Positions 1-10,315 of a stretch of 54,385 nucleotides of DNA are shown one piece after another. A program made the position numbers and the translations under genes. The notes beneath the pieces were generated by a model. It did no database searches. It was not told the origin of the DNA and worked only from the letters and a program-made list of their open reading frames with translations. The stretch comes from an uncultured Clostridia bacterium (GTDB taxonomy: Bacteria; Bacillota; Clostridia; TANB77; CAG-508): NCBI GenBank assembly GCA_944391015.1, contig CALXRZ010000005.1, forward strand, positions 1 to 54,385. Reading direction: 5' to 3'. Every line of letters starts with the position of its first letter. Within the stretch, counting starts at the first letter, position 1.

Positions 1-4
1 ACAC

Positions 5-35
5 TAGCACTAATTTTATTAAAATTTTAGTGCTA
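5..35. terminator. Hairpin at the window edge, possible terminator
   Basis: TAGCACTAA (5-13) and TTAGTGCTA (27-35) form a perfect 9-bp stem around an AT-rich loop that can extend the pairing. No clear T-run follows on the plus strand. The gene it would serve lies outside the window, so the terminator role is a guess. Confidence 0.3.
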
Positions 36-137
36 ATGTTTAAAAAATTTTGAGACATTTTCAAAAACTATTGACATTTATTAGCATGTTTTTTTACATT
101 TTTTCCCTTTTTTACTACTGTTCAGCATCTATTATTT

Positions 138-312
138 GTCTTAGTAGCACGTATATTTATAAAATTTAGTAGTACCGCGCAGCGACCAAACGAGCTTTGC
201 ATAAGCGAGTGCGAATTGGAGAAACCTAGCACAATTTCATTTATGAAATTGTGGTTTTATGGTTTCGACCAGCAAGGTACAAAAATTTTATAAATATACG
301 TGCTACTAAGAC
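138..312. repeat. Structured element bounded by a perfect 30-bp inverted repeat
   Basis: Bases 138-167 are the exact reverse complement of 283-312 (30 of 30). Inside them a second short stem pairs GTACC (172-176) with GGTAC (276-280), and the 115-nt interior holds a further hairpin (CAATTTCAT/ATGAAATTG). The interior is more GC-rich than its surroundings. It lies directly downstream of dnaE (minus strand) and could be a non-coding RNA, a MITE-like element or an elaborate terminator. I do not recognise an RNA family. No target-site duplication is evident at the ends. Apart from this element and the edge hairpin, nothing else was found in 1-360. Confidence 0.6.
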
Positions 313-360
313 TTTAAATAAAATATACATTGCTTGCTTATTACAATACTCTATAGTTTC

Positions 361-3300
361 TTATATTTCCTCTACTCTCGCATTTTCCTCCCCCACAATG
401 TCTTTAAACTCTCTTAATGTCTCGTTATTTTCTCCAGTATTGCTTATATTGTTTAGGAATATTCCTCCTGCCATATCCTTTTTTTCTCCATTTATTATTT
501 CTACTTGTATATTGTTTTTCTCTCCTGAAAAGAATCTAATTGCTCCTCTTAATTTTTCTTTTTGTTCATCATCTGTATTAGTAATGTCTAGTACCAATAC
601 CTTTTTCTTTTGCTCTCCAAATTCTTTTATATCTCGTGCTACTATTTTAATATCTTCGTCTTCTCTAATACTTAATCTTCCATCTACCAAAACTATATTG
701 TCTTCCATTAAAATGTTTGAGCAGTTTTGGTAACAACTTTCAAACACTATTACTTCTGTAGGTCCGTATAAATCTTCAACTGTAACAAATGCCATTATTT
801 TATTTGTTTTAGTAAACTTTTTCTTTACGCTTGTTATTATTCCTGCATATTTTACAAATTGTCCATCTTGTAATTTTTCGTTTATGCTTAAATTAGCTGT
901 AATTTCGTTTGTTTTTTCTTCTCCCTCTATTGCTACGGAGTCTAGGCTACTAGTGTTTTGTGCCTCTCTCATTTGAGCAGTGTTTATATTAGTTTGCATT
1001 TCTATTTGATGTCTTAGTTTATCTAAAGGATGACCAGATATGTATAGTCCAAGCATTTCCTTTTCCATTGAAAGTAGTTCTCTTTCTGTAAATTCTGGCA
1101 TTACTCTATATGTATATTTAAGTTCTTCCATCTCCTTTTGGTTTGCTCCACCTAAATCAAACATACTAACTTGTCCATCAAAGCTTTTTTTAGAACTGTC
1201 TGCTATAGAATCAATAATAGATTCATACGATTCCATTAAAGTTCTTCTGGTTTGCTCAAAGTTGTCAAAAGCACCGGCTTTTATTAAACTTTCTACACAT
1301 TTTTTGTTTACAGATGCATTAGCAATTCTTTCGCAAAAATCTGCAAAGTCCTTAAATTCTCCATTTGCTTTTCGTTCTGATACAATTTCGTCTACTGCTC
1401 CTATACCAACGTTTTTTATGCTACCTAAACCGAAACGTATTTTATTTCCATCAACAGTAAATTTGGTATAGCTTTTATTTATATCTGGTTTTAATATATC
1501 TATGTTTAGCCTTTTACATTCATCTATGTAAGCTGGTATTTTGTCTAAATTTCCTAAAAAGCTATTTAGCATTGCAGCCATAAATTCTGCTGGATAATAT
1601 GTTTTTAAATATGCTGTTTGGTACGAAAGTACAGCATACGCAGCAGCGTGTGATTTGTTAAACGCATATTTGGCAAATTCTGCCATCTCGTCAAATATTT
1701 TATTTGCATCTTCTGCTGTTATTCCATTACGCACGCAGCCTGGTACTATAATGTTTCCTTGCTCATCTACTTGGCCATTTATAAATATTTCACGCTCTTT
1801 TGCCATTACGTCTAGCTTTTTCTTTCCCATTGCACGCCTTACTAAATCAGCTCTACCAAGTGAGTATCCTGCTAAGTCCCTAACTATTTGCATAACTTGT
1901 TCTTGGTATACCATACAACCATATGTAACATTTAAAATTGGTTTTAGCCTTTCGTGTGTATATACTGCATTTGCAGGGTCTTTTTTATTTGCTATGTATC
2001 TTGGAATTTGGTCCATTGGTCCTGGACGATAAAGTGATACGCCTGCTATTATATCTTCTAAACAGTCTGGCTTTAGTTCTTTCATAAAGTTAGTCATACC
2101 TTGACTCTCAAACTGGAATATTCCAACTGATGTACCATCTTGCCATTGTTTATATACCTTTGGATCATCCATATCTTTATCAAATTCTACATCTATTCCT
2201 CTATTTTGTTTTACTAAGTCTTTGGTATCTTGTATAACTGTAAGGGTTCTAAGACCAAGGAAGTCCATTTTTAAAAGTCCTAGTTCCTCTAAAGTTGTCA
2301 TTATATATTGTGTAGATATTGTATTATCCCTCATATATAGTGGCACATAAGTATCTACTGGCTCTTTTGTAATAACTATTCCACAAGCGTGGGTTGAAGC
2401 CTGTCTTGGCATTCCTTCTAGTGCCATAGCAATATCTAGTAATTTTTTATATTCCTCGTTTGTCTCGTATACTTCACGTAATTCTCTATTTTGCTCCATT
2501 GCTTTTTTTATTGTAATATGCAATTCATTTGGTACCATTTTTGCAAGCTTGTCTGTTTCTGCATATGAAACATCTAGTGCTCTGCCCACATCACGTATTA
2601 CCATTCTTGCAGACATTGTACCAAATGTAATAATTTGTGATACGTGGTCATGTCCATATTTTCTGCCTACATAATCTATTACTTCTTGTCTTCTTTCATA
2701 GCAAAAGTCTACGTCGAAATCGGGCATACTAATTCTTTCTGGGTTTAAAAATCTTTCGAATATAAGCCCGTATTTTATTGGGTCAATGTCCGTAATTCCT
2801 ATTGCATATGCTACAATAGAGCCTGCTCCAGAGCCACGCCCTGGCCCAACTGGTATGCCGTTTGATTTTGCATAATTTATGTAGTCCCACACGATTAAGA
2901 AATAGTCTACGTATCCCATTTTATTTATTACAGATAGCTCATAATCTTTTCTTTGGATTATATCCTCTGGTGGTTGTTCCCCATAACGTTTTATAATTCC
3001 GTCATCTGTAAGTTTTTTTAGATAATCATAATGTGTTTCAAAGCCTTCTGGTACATCATAATTTGGCAAAATTGTATGCCCAAATTCAAACTCCACATTG
3101 CATTCATCTGCAATTTTTACAGTGTTTTCTATTGCATCTGGCACATTAGCAAAGTAATCTTTCATTTCTTCAGGTGATTTAATATATAGTTCATCGGTTT
3201 CAAAACGCATCCTATCTTCGTCTGTCATTCTTTTACCAGTTTGAATGCACAAAAGCACTTCGTGGTTATATGCATCTTCTCTTTTTAAATAATGTGCATC

Positions 3301-3912
3301 ATTTGTAGCAACAAGTGGAATGTCTAGTTCACGAGAAAGTTGTACTAGTTTTTGATTTACTAGTACTTGCTCTTTTACACCATTATTTTGAATTTCTAAA
3401 TAATAATCTTTGCCAAATACTCCCTTAAACCAGTTAGCAACTCGTTTTGCTTCTTCCATATCATTTTTTAAAATTGCTTGGTTTATTTCGCCGGCTAAAC
3501 ACGCACTACAACATATTAAATTTTCATGATATTTTTCTAATAATTCTTTATCTATACGTGGTTTGTAGTAAAAACCTTCTGTAAAGCTTAGAGAAACTAG
3601 TTTAGATAAGTTTTTATATCCATCATTGTTTTTTGCAAGTAAAATTAAATGGTTGTACTTGCTATCAAGCTCTGCATCTTTGTCGTGTCTAGTACGTGGT
3701 GCAACATATACCTCGCAACCTATAATTGGCTTAATGCCATTTGCTTTGCAAGCTTTGTAAAAATCTATAGCGCCAAACATAACGCCATGGTCTGTTATAG
3801 CCATAGCATCCATTCCAAGTTCTTTTGCCCTTACTGGCAAGTCTTTTATTCTATTTGCGCCATCTAGCAAGCTAAACTCACTGTGTACGTGTAAATGCAC
3901 AAAATCTCCCAT
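361..3912 (-). CDS. dnaE: DNA polymerase III subunit alpha, DnaE type
   Basis: Replicative polymerase catalytic subunit, 1183 residues, full length for bacterial DnaE. The N-terminal PHP domain begins HVHSEFSLLDG. The polymerase active-site signature PDFDVDF (paired Asp) lies near residue 400. The tail contains the OB-fold region (about residues 980-1090) and a C-terminal domain. The start is fixed by AGGAGAAACAA directly before the ATG. It stands alone on the minus strand, with a 166-bp gap to addA upstream and the inverted-repeat element downstream. Clostridia usually carry both PolC and DnaE; PolC is not in this window. Family assignment is secure. Confidence 0.97.
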   Translation of the reverse strand: MGDFVHLHVHSEFSLLDGANRIKDLPVRAKELGMDAMAITDHGVMFGAIDFYKACKANGIKPIIGCEVYVAPRTRHDKDAELDSKYNHLILLAKNNDGYKNLSKLVSLSFTEGFYYKPRIDKELLEKYHENLICCSACLAGEINQAILKNDMEEAKRVANWFKGVFGKDYYLEIQNNGVKEQVLVNQKLVQLSRELDIPLVATNDAHYLKREDAYNHEVLLCIQTGKRMTDEDRMRFETDELYIKSPEEMKDYFANVPDAIENTVKIADECNVEFEFGHTILPNYDVPEGFETHYDYLKKLTDDGIIKRYGEQPPEDIIQRKDYELSVINKMGYVDYFLIVWDYINYAKSNGIPVGPGRGSGAGSIVAYAIGITDIDPIKYGLIFERFLNPERISMPDFDVDFCYERRQEVIDYVGRKYGHDHVSQIITFGTMSARMVIRDVGRALDVSYAETDKLAKMVPNELHITIKKAMEQNRELREVYETNEEYKKLLDIAMALEGMPRQASTHACGIVITKEPVDTYVPLYMRDNTISTQYIMTTLEELGLLKMDFLGLRTLTVIQDTKDLVKQNRGIDVEFDKDMDDPKVYKQWQDGTSVGIFQFESQGMTNFMKELKPDCLEDIIAGVSLYRPGPMDQIPRYIANKKDPANAVYTHERLKPILNVTYGCMVYQEQVMQIVRDLAGYSLGRADLVRRAMGKKKLDVMAKEREIFINGQVDEQGNIIVPGCVRNGITAEDANKIFDEMAEFAKYAFNKSHAAAYAVLSYQTAYLKTYYPAEFMAAMLNSFLGNLDKIPAYIDECKRLNIDILKPDINKSYTKFTVDGNKIRFGLGSIKNVGIGAVDEIVSERKANGEFKDFADFCERIANASVNKKCVESLIKAGAFDNFEQTRRTLMESYESIIDSIADSSKKSFDGQVSMFDLGGANQKEMEELKYTYRVMPEFTERELLSMEKEMLGLYISGHPLDKLRHQIEMQTNINTAQMREAQNTSSLDSVAIEGEEKTNEITANLSINEKLQDGQFVKYAGIITSVKKKFTKTNKIMAFVTVEDLYGPTEVIVFESCYQNCSNILMEDNIVLVDGRLSIREDEDIKIVARDIKEFGEQKKKVLVLDITNTDDEQKEKLRGAIRFFSGEKNNIQVEIINGEKKDMAGGIFLNNISNTGENNETLREFKDIVGEENARVEEI

Positions 3913-4078
3913 TTGTTTCTCCTTTTTTTGTTGTTTTTTATTTTTATTTCTGTCTTTTGTTGTATTTTTCTATGGTTTGGATTATATCACAGAAAAATTT
4001 TTTTTACAATTTTATTTGCATTTATTTATGTAGCAATATCGTATGACAAATTTCGAGATTTACAAAAGATATTTTATT

Positions 4079-7000
4079 CTAATTTAATGACCATATCATT
4101 GCTTTATATACTTTCGTTCTTGTTGCTTCTTCTAGTGCTTTTTTGTATATATCAAGTTGCACTTTGTATTTTTCTTCTAGTATTTTCACGTCGCCATTTG
4201 GTACATAATCAGTTTTATAATCTACTAGTATTAGATTATCGTTTTTGTCAATGTAATATAAATCTATAATACCTTGCACTAATATTTTTTCGCTTTTTTC
4301 TGCTTCATCATATATTTCTGTTGCAGGTATGTTTATGTAAAATGGTGTTTCTTTATGTATTTCTTTTGCCTGCTTTAAGTCTTGCCATAGCTCTGATTTA
4401 GTGTATTTGTACAATATATCTGTATTTATGTTTTTTTGCTCTTCTTCTGAAATGATATTTTTATTTTTTAAGTCATTTACAAATTCTTCGATTTCCTGTT
4501 TTGTATATTCTTTTGTTTCATCTAATTTCTGCACACACAAGTGAAGCAAAGTTCCCTTTTCTGCTGGTGTGAAGCTATGCTTTTTTTCCATAAATTTAGG
4601 TGTTATGGTTAACTCTGAGTGATTACTTACCTTTTTCTTGGCCTCATCTATTAGGTCTTCTATATCTTTTTCTTCATTTAGTTCCTTTAATTTTGTTACA
4701 GACGTATTTGTTGGTATTTTAGAAGATTCTATATATTTATATTGCCATTTCAATTTTTCTAATGTGTTTGCATCTATTTTACTTTTTTTGGCTTTTTCTT
4801 CTATATTCTTTCGCACATCAACTATTTCTTTTTCTTCATTTTTTAATTTTGGAATCAATTCCTGCTTATTATGTATATGCATTTCTATAATATTTTCTAT
4901 TTCTTCTTTTTTGTTTTTTTCATATACTAATTCTAGCCAATCTAAGTATGAAGGAAATTTTTCTATTAACGCAGGTGGTATTTTTTCGTTCTTTTCACTT
5001 GAAAAATTTGATAGTAATTTATTTTTCTTTTCTATCGATTTTGTTAAATCTCTACTTAATCCTGTTATTATTAGTTTTTCCTTTGCTCGAGTAAGAGCAA
5101 CATATAGTACTCTCATTTCTTCCGAGATAGTCTCTTTTTTTATTTTTAATTTGATAGCTTCTTTGGCTAGTGTTGAATATTCTATCTTTTTTTCCGAATC
5201 TATGTATTGCATACCAATTCCTACATCTTGATGTAATAGAATTGGATTGTTTAGGTCTTGCATATTAAACTTTTTGCCTGTACTTGCCAAGAAAACTATT
5301 GGAAATTCTAGCCCTTTACTTTTATGAATACTCATTATTCTAATAACGTCATCATTTTCACCAATTATTTTGGCTGATGCCATATCTTTACTACTTGTTT
5401 TTACTTTATTTATAAAATTTATAAAGTTGAATAATCCTTTAAAACTTGCTGATTCATATTGCTTTGCTTTTTCAAAAAGTAACTTTAAATTAGCTTGCCT
5501 TAATGTTCCATTTGGCAATAAACCTACATAGTTATAAAAACCTGTGTCTATATATAGCTTCCATATAAATTCATTTAGTGGAATATATTTTTCTTCTGCT
5601 TTCCAAGCATTTAGTTTGTTTATTGTATCATCTATTTTATGCCTTAAGTCTGTTTCTACAGTAAGCCTAGCCTTTTGCATTGCTTCATAAAAAGTGCTTT
5701 TTCTGTCTGCTAGTCGTATTTCTATTAAATCGTTGTCCGAAAAATTAAATATGCTTGACCTAAGTACAGATACTAGTGGTATGTCTTGCATTGGATTATC
5801 TATAATTTTTAGCAAATTCATTATTGTTTCTACTTCCATTGCCTCTAAGTATGTGTCTGATGAATCGCTAAATACAGGTAAATTTAATTCAGATATTTCC
5901 TTTTCATATATTGGTGCTAATACCGATGTTGCTCTTAACAAAATGCATATATCACTTGGTTTTGCTTTTCTGTACCCTTTTTGTTTTCTATCATATACGT
6001 GATAATTGCTTTTTAATATTTCATCAATTTTTTTAGCTACAAACCTTGCTTCTAATACTGAATCTTCTATTCTTTCTTGGTTTTCATCTTCTTCATCGTT
6101 ACTATCTTCTATTTTTTTAGCTAGCAAAATTTCATTTTTTTCTGTAATATCTTGTTCTTGCATTTCAGATTTATAAATACTTTCGTCTTGTTCTTTTAGG
6201 TCTATTATGTGTAGTTCTGCTTTTCCTGCATAGTCAAAGTTTTTATTGTTTTCACTTTGCCTTTTTTCCTCTTCTTCTGTTTGCGAATTCTGTTTGGCTA
6301 ATGCTTTCTCATTTAAAATTTCTTCTGGTGAAGCATAATTTGCACCATAGTTTAAGTATTCGTCTTCATTATAGTCAATATTTCCCAAAGATTTACTCAT
6401 TATATTTTCGAATACTAGGTTTGTAATATCAAGCACACTTTCTCTACTTCTAAAGTTTTTAAATAGCTTAATTTTTAGTCCTGTGTTTTGGTTAGTGCTT
6501 TCTTCTTTAATATTGTCATCTGCCATACTTGCATCATTTTCTTTGCTATTTTCAGTTATCTGTTCGCATTTTTGTGCGTATCGGTCGTACTTTTCCAAAA
6601 ATAGCTCAGGTCTAGCTTGTCTAAATTTATATATGCTCTGCTTAACATCTCCAACCATAAATATATTATTTCCTTTAGAAATGCTTGTTAATATTTTTTC
6701 TTGTACTAAATTGCTGTCTTGATACTCATCTATGTCGATTTCCTCAAATTTTTCTTGATACTTTTTAGCAATTTCTGTTGGCTCTTCGTTTTCATTTAAT
6801 AATATTTTTAAAGCTAGATGTTCTATATCATTAAAATCTATAATATTTTTGTCTTTTTTAGCTTTTGAAAATGCTTCGCTAAACTCTAAAACTAGATTTT
6901 TCAGTGCTACTAACACATTGTACATATCTAATATATCTTGATTTGCTTCTTTTGAAGTATAATTTAACACAATGCTATTAAAATCTTTTTTTATGCTATC

Positions 7001-7886
7001 CCTCATATCCTTTGCTTCGTTTTTTAAATCTAAAGTTACCTTCTTATCAACTGGCCATTTGCTCCAAGTTATAGCATTCATACTATTATATGCCATATCC
7101 CAATTATCCAATTTTATAGTTTTTAAATTGTTTATATCTTCTTCAAGCACTTTAGAAAATTTTTCAAGCTCAGGAAATTTTAAAGTTTCATTTTTTATAT
7201 TTTCAAGTTTAATAACCATCATTTCGATTTGAGCTTTTACATTATCTAGTATGATCTTTCCCCACACAGTATTTGCAAAGTCTTCATTTACATCAACCTC
7301 AAGTTCTTTCACTTTGCTTTCAAGCCATTTTGCCGGGAATGGGCTACTTTGTATGTATTTATATATAGTAAGTACTAAATCTTGTAACTTCTCGTCTCCT
7401 CTATAGTCAGTATATGTTTCTAGCAGTTTAATAAATTCTGATTCGCTATTCATATACTTTTGCTCAAACAAATCTTCTAGCACATCTGCCTTAATCATTT
7501 CTACTTCAGCAGTATCGCCAATTCTAAAATTTGCCGACACATCTGCCTCATAAAAATTATTTCTAATAACATCTAAGCAGAAAGAGTGAATTGTACAAAT
7601 ACTAGCTTTATTAAGCAAAGTAATTTGCCTTTGCAAACGCACCTCTTCCGGATTTTTCTCCAATTTGTCATAAATTGCATCTAATATTCTCTCTCTCATT
7701 TCACTTGCTGCTGCATTTGTAAAGGTCACTATCAAAATTTTATCGATATCCACATTTTCGTTTATAACCTTATTTATAATTCTTTCTACCAGTACAGCTG
7801 TCTTTCCACTTCCGTGCAGCTGCTGCTACCAATATATTCTCACCTTTTTCATATATTGCTTGTTTCTGTTCTTTAGTCCACTCCAT
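4079..7886 (-). CDS. addA: ATP-dependent helicase/nuclease AddA, frameshifted in the Walker A motif
   Basis: UvrD-like helicase fused to a RecB-type nuclease; with AddB it resects double-strand breaks for recombination. From the ATG at 7886 (AAAGGAGAAATAT before it) the frame reads MEWTKEQKQ... ILVAAAA for 24 codons. One extra base at 7814 then shifts the frame exactly before GSGKTAVLVERI. Removing it gives a 1268-residue protein joined to the long frame that starts at 7753. Visible motifs are GSGKT (Walker A), DEYQDSN (motif II) and the C-terminal nuclease motif LVDYKTD with QLDIYKKAL. Translation of the DNA as given yields a 5'-truncated product without the ATP-binding loop. addB, normally immediately upstream, is not adjacent; spoIIQ is. 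The break may be a real inactivation or a sequence error. Confidence 0.9.
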
Positions 7887-7898
7887 ATATTTCTCCTT

Positions 7899-8072
7899 TT
7901 GGCACTTTGGTGCCTGTCACTTTGGTGCCATTTGGCACTTTTGGGGACAGGTTGAATTTGGACAAAGTTGTATTTAGTGACAGGTCCTTGTATCTATTAA
8001 AGTATATATTACCTAAAAATTTTTTTCAATAGAAAATGCCACTTTTGTGACAGGCACCTGAGTGCCATTATT
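7899..8072. repeat. Palindromic GC-rich repeats upstream of addA
   Basis: The gap between spoIIQ and addA is packed with short palindromes and related words: GGCACTTTGGTGCC, GTGCCTGTCAC, GGTGCCATTTGGCAC, GGGGACAGGTTG (7943-7954), GTGACAGGTCC, and GTGACAGGCACCTGAGTGCC overlapping the end of spoIIQ. The same words recur upstream of rpe (49243-49345) and in part at 48371-48475. Their GC content stands out from the AT-rich background. They resemble REP-like intergenic repeats; no transposase is present here. Confidence 0.65.
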
Positions 8073-8955
8073 TCAAATATAGTTCTGGGTCTAAGTTTTC
8101 ATTGTCTTTTAAGATTTCGAAGTGTAAGTGAGCTTCATCTGCAATTTCAAATGTTGCAGTGTTTCCAACTGTACCTATTGTTTCGCCTTGTTCTACTTTT
8201 TCGCCCTCTTCTACAAATTCTGCTGTTAGTAAGTTAGAGTATACTGTTGTAAATCCGTTTACGTGTTCTATTACAATGGTTAAGCCATATCGTGGGTCGT
8301 TTTTTATTGATTTTACTGTACCGTCTGCTGATGCTTTTACTACAGTTGTTTTTTCTGCTGCTATGTCTATTCCATTATGTGTTACCCACTCATCTAAAGT
8401 TGCTGAGTATACTAAGTTGTCTTTTGCATATTCACGCATTATTTCTCCCTCTACTGGCATTTTAAATTCTGGGTCTTTTACAGTTTCTTTTTCTTCGTTT
8501 TTACTTGTTACTGAGTTTTCTGCACTACTTGAAGTGTCTGTATTAGTTTCCTCTACTTTTTTTCCTTCTACTTTACTTGTATTTACAGCATATTTAGTTT
8601 TATCTGAACTAGAATTTGTTTCGTTAGAGCCAGACTCATTTGTATTTGCAGTTTCACTTGACTCGCCATTTGTTAATTCATTTGTTTTTTCATCGTTTGC
8701 TACGTCATTTAGCATTTCATTTACTGTTCTTCCCGTTTGAGTACTTGTCTCTTCTGTAGTACTGTTTGCGCTACTTTCTCCCATCATTTCCGTATTGAAC
8801 ATAGCTAATCGTTGTTCTTCCTGACTATTGTTACTGTTTAACAAAAACATTGCAATAAATGTTATTATTGAAATAAACAAAATTCCTCCTGCTGTATATA
8901 ATATTCTTTTGATGTCAGTATCATTTCTATCGAATCTTCTTCTTTCTCTTCTCAT
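8068..8955 (-). CDS. spoIIQ: SpoIIQ-like M23/LytM peptidase, stage II sporulation
   Basis: Forespore membrane protein that reaches across the intermembrane space to the mother-cell SpoIIIA complex during engulfment. It has 295 residues: a basic N-terminus, one membrane segment (about 18-40), a long Ser/Thr/Glu/Asn-rich linker (about 45-160) and a C-terminal LytM domain (about 165-290). The zinc-binding pattern looks largely intact, H193-x3-D197 and H276-L-H278, unlike the degenerate Bacillus protein; the usual YxHL step reads YSNL (239-242). It lies just downstream of spoIID and sigF on the same strand, which supports SpoIIQ over a generic M23 endopeptidase. ATG preceded by AGGAGGATAAATTT. 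Confidence 0.85.
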   Translation of the reverse strand: MRRERRRFDRNDTDIKRILYTAGGILFISIITFIAMFLLNSNNSQEEQRLAMFNTEMMGESSANSTTEETSTQTGRTVNEMLNDVANDEKTNELTNGESSETANTNESGSNETNSSSDKTKYAVNTSKVEGKKVEETNTDTSSSAENSVTSKNEEKETVKDPEFKMPVEGEIMREYAKDNLVYSATLDEWVTHNGIDIAAEKTTVVKASADGTVKSIKNDPRYGLTIVIEHVNGFTTVYSNLLTAEFVEEGEKVEQGETIGTVGNTATFEIADEAHLHFEILKDNENLDPELYLK

Positions 8956-9065
8956 AAATTTATCCTCCTAAATAACTTAATTATCATAAGTATTTACATT
9001 ATTGAGAATTTTATACAGTTTTTTTATTTTTATTTTTTATTACTCAGCCTCTCTCTATATAGCAT

Positions 9066-9204
9066 AATAATACAATTTTACTTTTGTTTTCGACTTAAGT
9101 TGTGGACCGTCAAGTTTACAAACTGTCAAACGAAGCTCTTGTCTTTGTTTGTACAATTTGTAATGATGTTTTGATTCAAAAAGCGAAAGTAAAATTGTAT
9201 TATT
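9066..9204. repeat. Intergenic element bounded by a 19-bp perfect inverted repeat
   Basis: Bases 9066-9084 (AATAATACAATTTTACTTT) pair exactly with 9186-9204. The roughly 100-nt interior holds further self-complementary words. It fills the gap between spoIID and spoIIQ. In size and layout it resembles the 138-312 element, and both interiors contain a CAAACGA...GCT-like word, but the arms differ in sequence. It may be a terminator, a processing hairpin or a degenerate mobile repeat. Confidence 0.5.
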
Positions 9205-9229
9205 TCCTTGTTCATATAAAAAGTAAAAA

Positions 9230-10246
9230 CTAAATATTTTCGATTTCTACATCTGTGTAGAAATGATGAATTATGTCCTTATACGTTTTTCCCTCTTTAG
9301 CCAAACTGTCTGCTCCGGTTTGACTCATTCCTACACCGTGGCCATAGCCAATTACTTCAAATTTTATATTGTCTCCGTCTATTGTGACTTTAAAGTTTGC
9401 AGACCTTAATCCCATTATTGTTCGCACTTCTACCCCAGATAATTCCAAATTTCCTATTTTTATTTTCTTTACTCTGTTTCCATCTGTATATTCTTCTATT
9501 TTTATACAATCCTCTTCGTCAAAATCTATTTCAAAATCGCTATGTACCTCTTTTATTTTTTCCACAAATTCATCTTTACTAAGTTCTACTTCTGAACTAT
9601 ATTGGCTATATGCATCTTCTCCCGAGGTTGATACTGATTGTAAATATGGATATCCACTTCCACCCCAAACATCAATTGGTGCTTCTGTTTCTCCTCCACT
9701 ATTTGAATGGAAAAATGCATTTATTGGTTCCCCCTGGTATGTAATAATTTCGCCTTTTGTACTATTTACTGCATTTAATATTTTGTTCCAATTTGATTCC
9801 TTTTCGTCATCATCCCATTTATCTTTTCTGTCTTTTTCCGATATCCACGCTTGGCAACAGTTGGAATCATCACAAATATCTGCATCTTTATGCTTGCCCT
9901 CATTGTGAATAATTTTATATATGGTATATGTTCTTGCAACCACAGCTTGTGCTTTTAGAGCCTCTTCCTCAAAAGATGCAGGCATTTCTGCTGATACTAC
10001 TCCATATAAATATTCGTCTATTGGTAATTCCTCTACCTTGTCATTTTCTGTGTGTAGTAATTTTACGGTTCCATATTTTGAATAGTCATAGCTTTTTTCT
10101 TGTTTTTCATTTGATTGGGTGTTTTGTGATACGTTTTCTACTGCTTCTTGTGTAGATGTTTTTTCAGAAAAATTTGATGTGAATATAATTGGTATTGAAA
10201 AGCATATAAAAATTAACAGAATAAAATATATTAAAATTTTTCTCAT
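9230..10246 (-). CDS. spoIID: Stage II sporulation protein D (peptidoglycan lytic transglycosylase)
   Basis: SpoIID acts with SpoIIM and SpoIIP in the mother cell to thin septal peptidoglycan and drive engulfment. I take the start at the ATG at 10246 (MRKILIYFILL) because GGAG sits 6-7 bases upstream; the frame also offers an in-frame ATG 12 bases earlier. The protein has an N-terminal membrane anchor, then the SpoIID/LytB domain with VSAEMPASFEEEALKAQAVVARTY, FHSNSGG and the C-terminal GYGHGVGMSQTGA motif, all typical of the family. About 338 residues, full length. It follows sigF by about 70 bp on the same strand and is followed by the 9066-9204 element and spoIIQ. Confidence 0.93.
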   Translation of the reverse strand: MRKILIYFILLIFICFSIPIIFTSNFSEKTSTQEAVENVSQNTQSNEKQEKSYDYSKYGTVKLLHTENDKVEELPIDEYLYGVVSAEMPASFEEEALKAQAVVARTYTIYKIIHNEGKHKDADICDDSNCCQAWISEKDRKDKWDDDEKESNWNKILNAVNSTKGEIITYQGEPINAFFHSNSGGETEAPIDVWGGSGYPYLQSVSTSGEDAYSQYSSEVELSKDEFVEKIKEVHSDFEIDFDEEDCIKIEEYTDGNRVKKIKIGNLELSGVEVRTIMGLRSANFKVTIDGDNIKFEVIGYGHGVGMSQTGADSLAKEGKTYKDIIHHFYTDVEIENI

Positions 10247-10315
10247 TATTTTCTCCATATTTCGTTTTTATACATCAGGCTTTTAACATCTTGCTCTGTA
10301 TATAGCAACTTAAAT

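Noticed and set aside
1040..2032. Plus-strand open frames opposite dnaE and other large genes
   Set aside because: They have no ribosome binding sites, are Ser/Phe/Ile-rich by mirror composition and lie wholly inside well-identified genes on the other strand.
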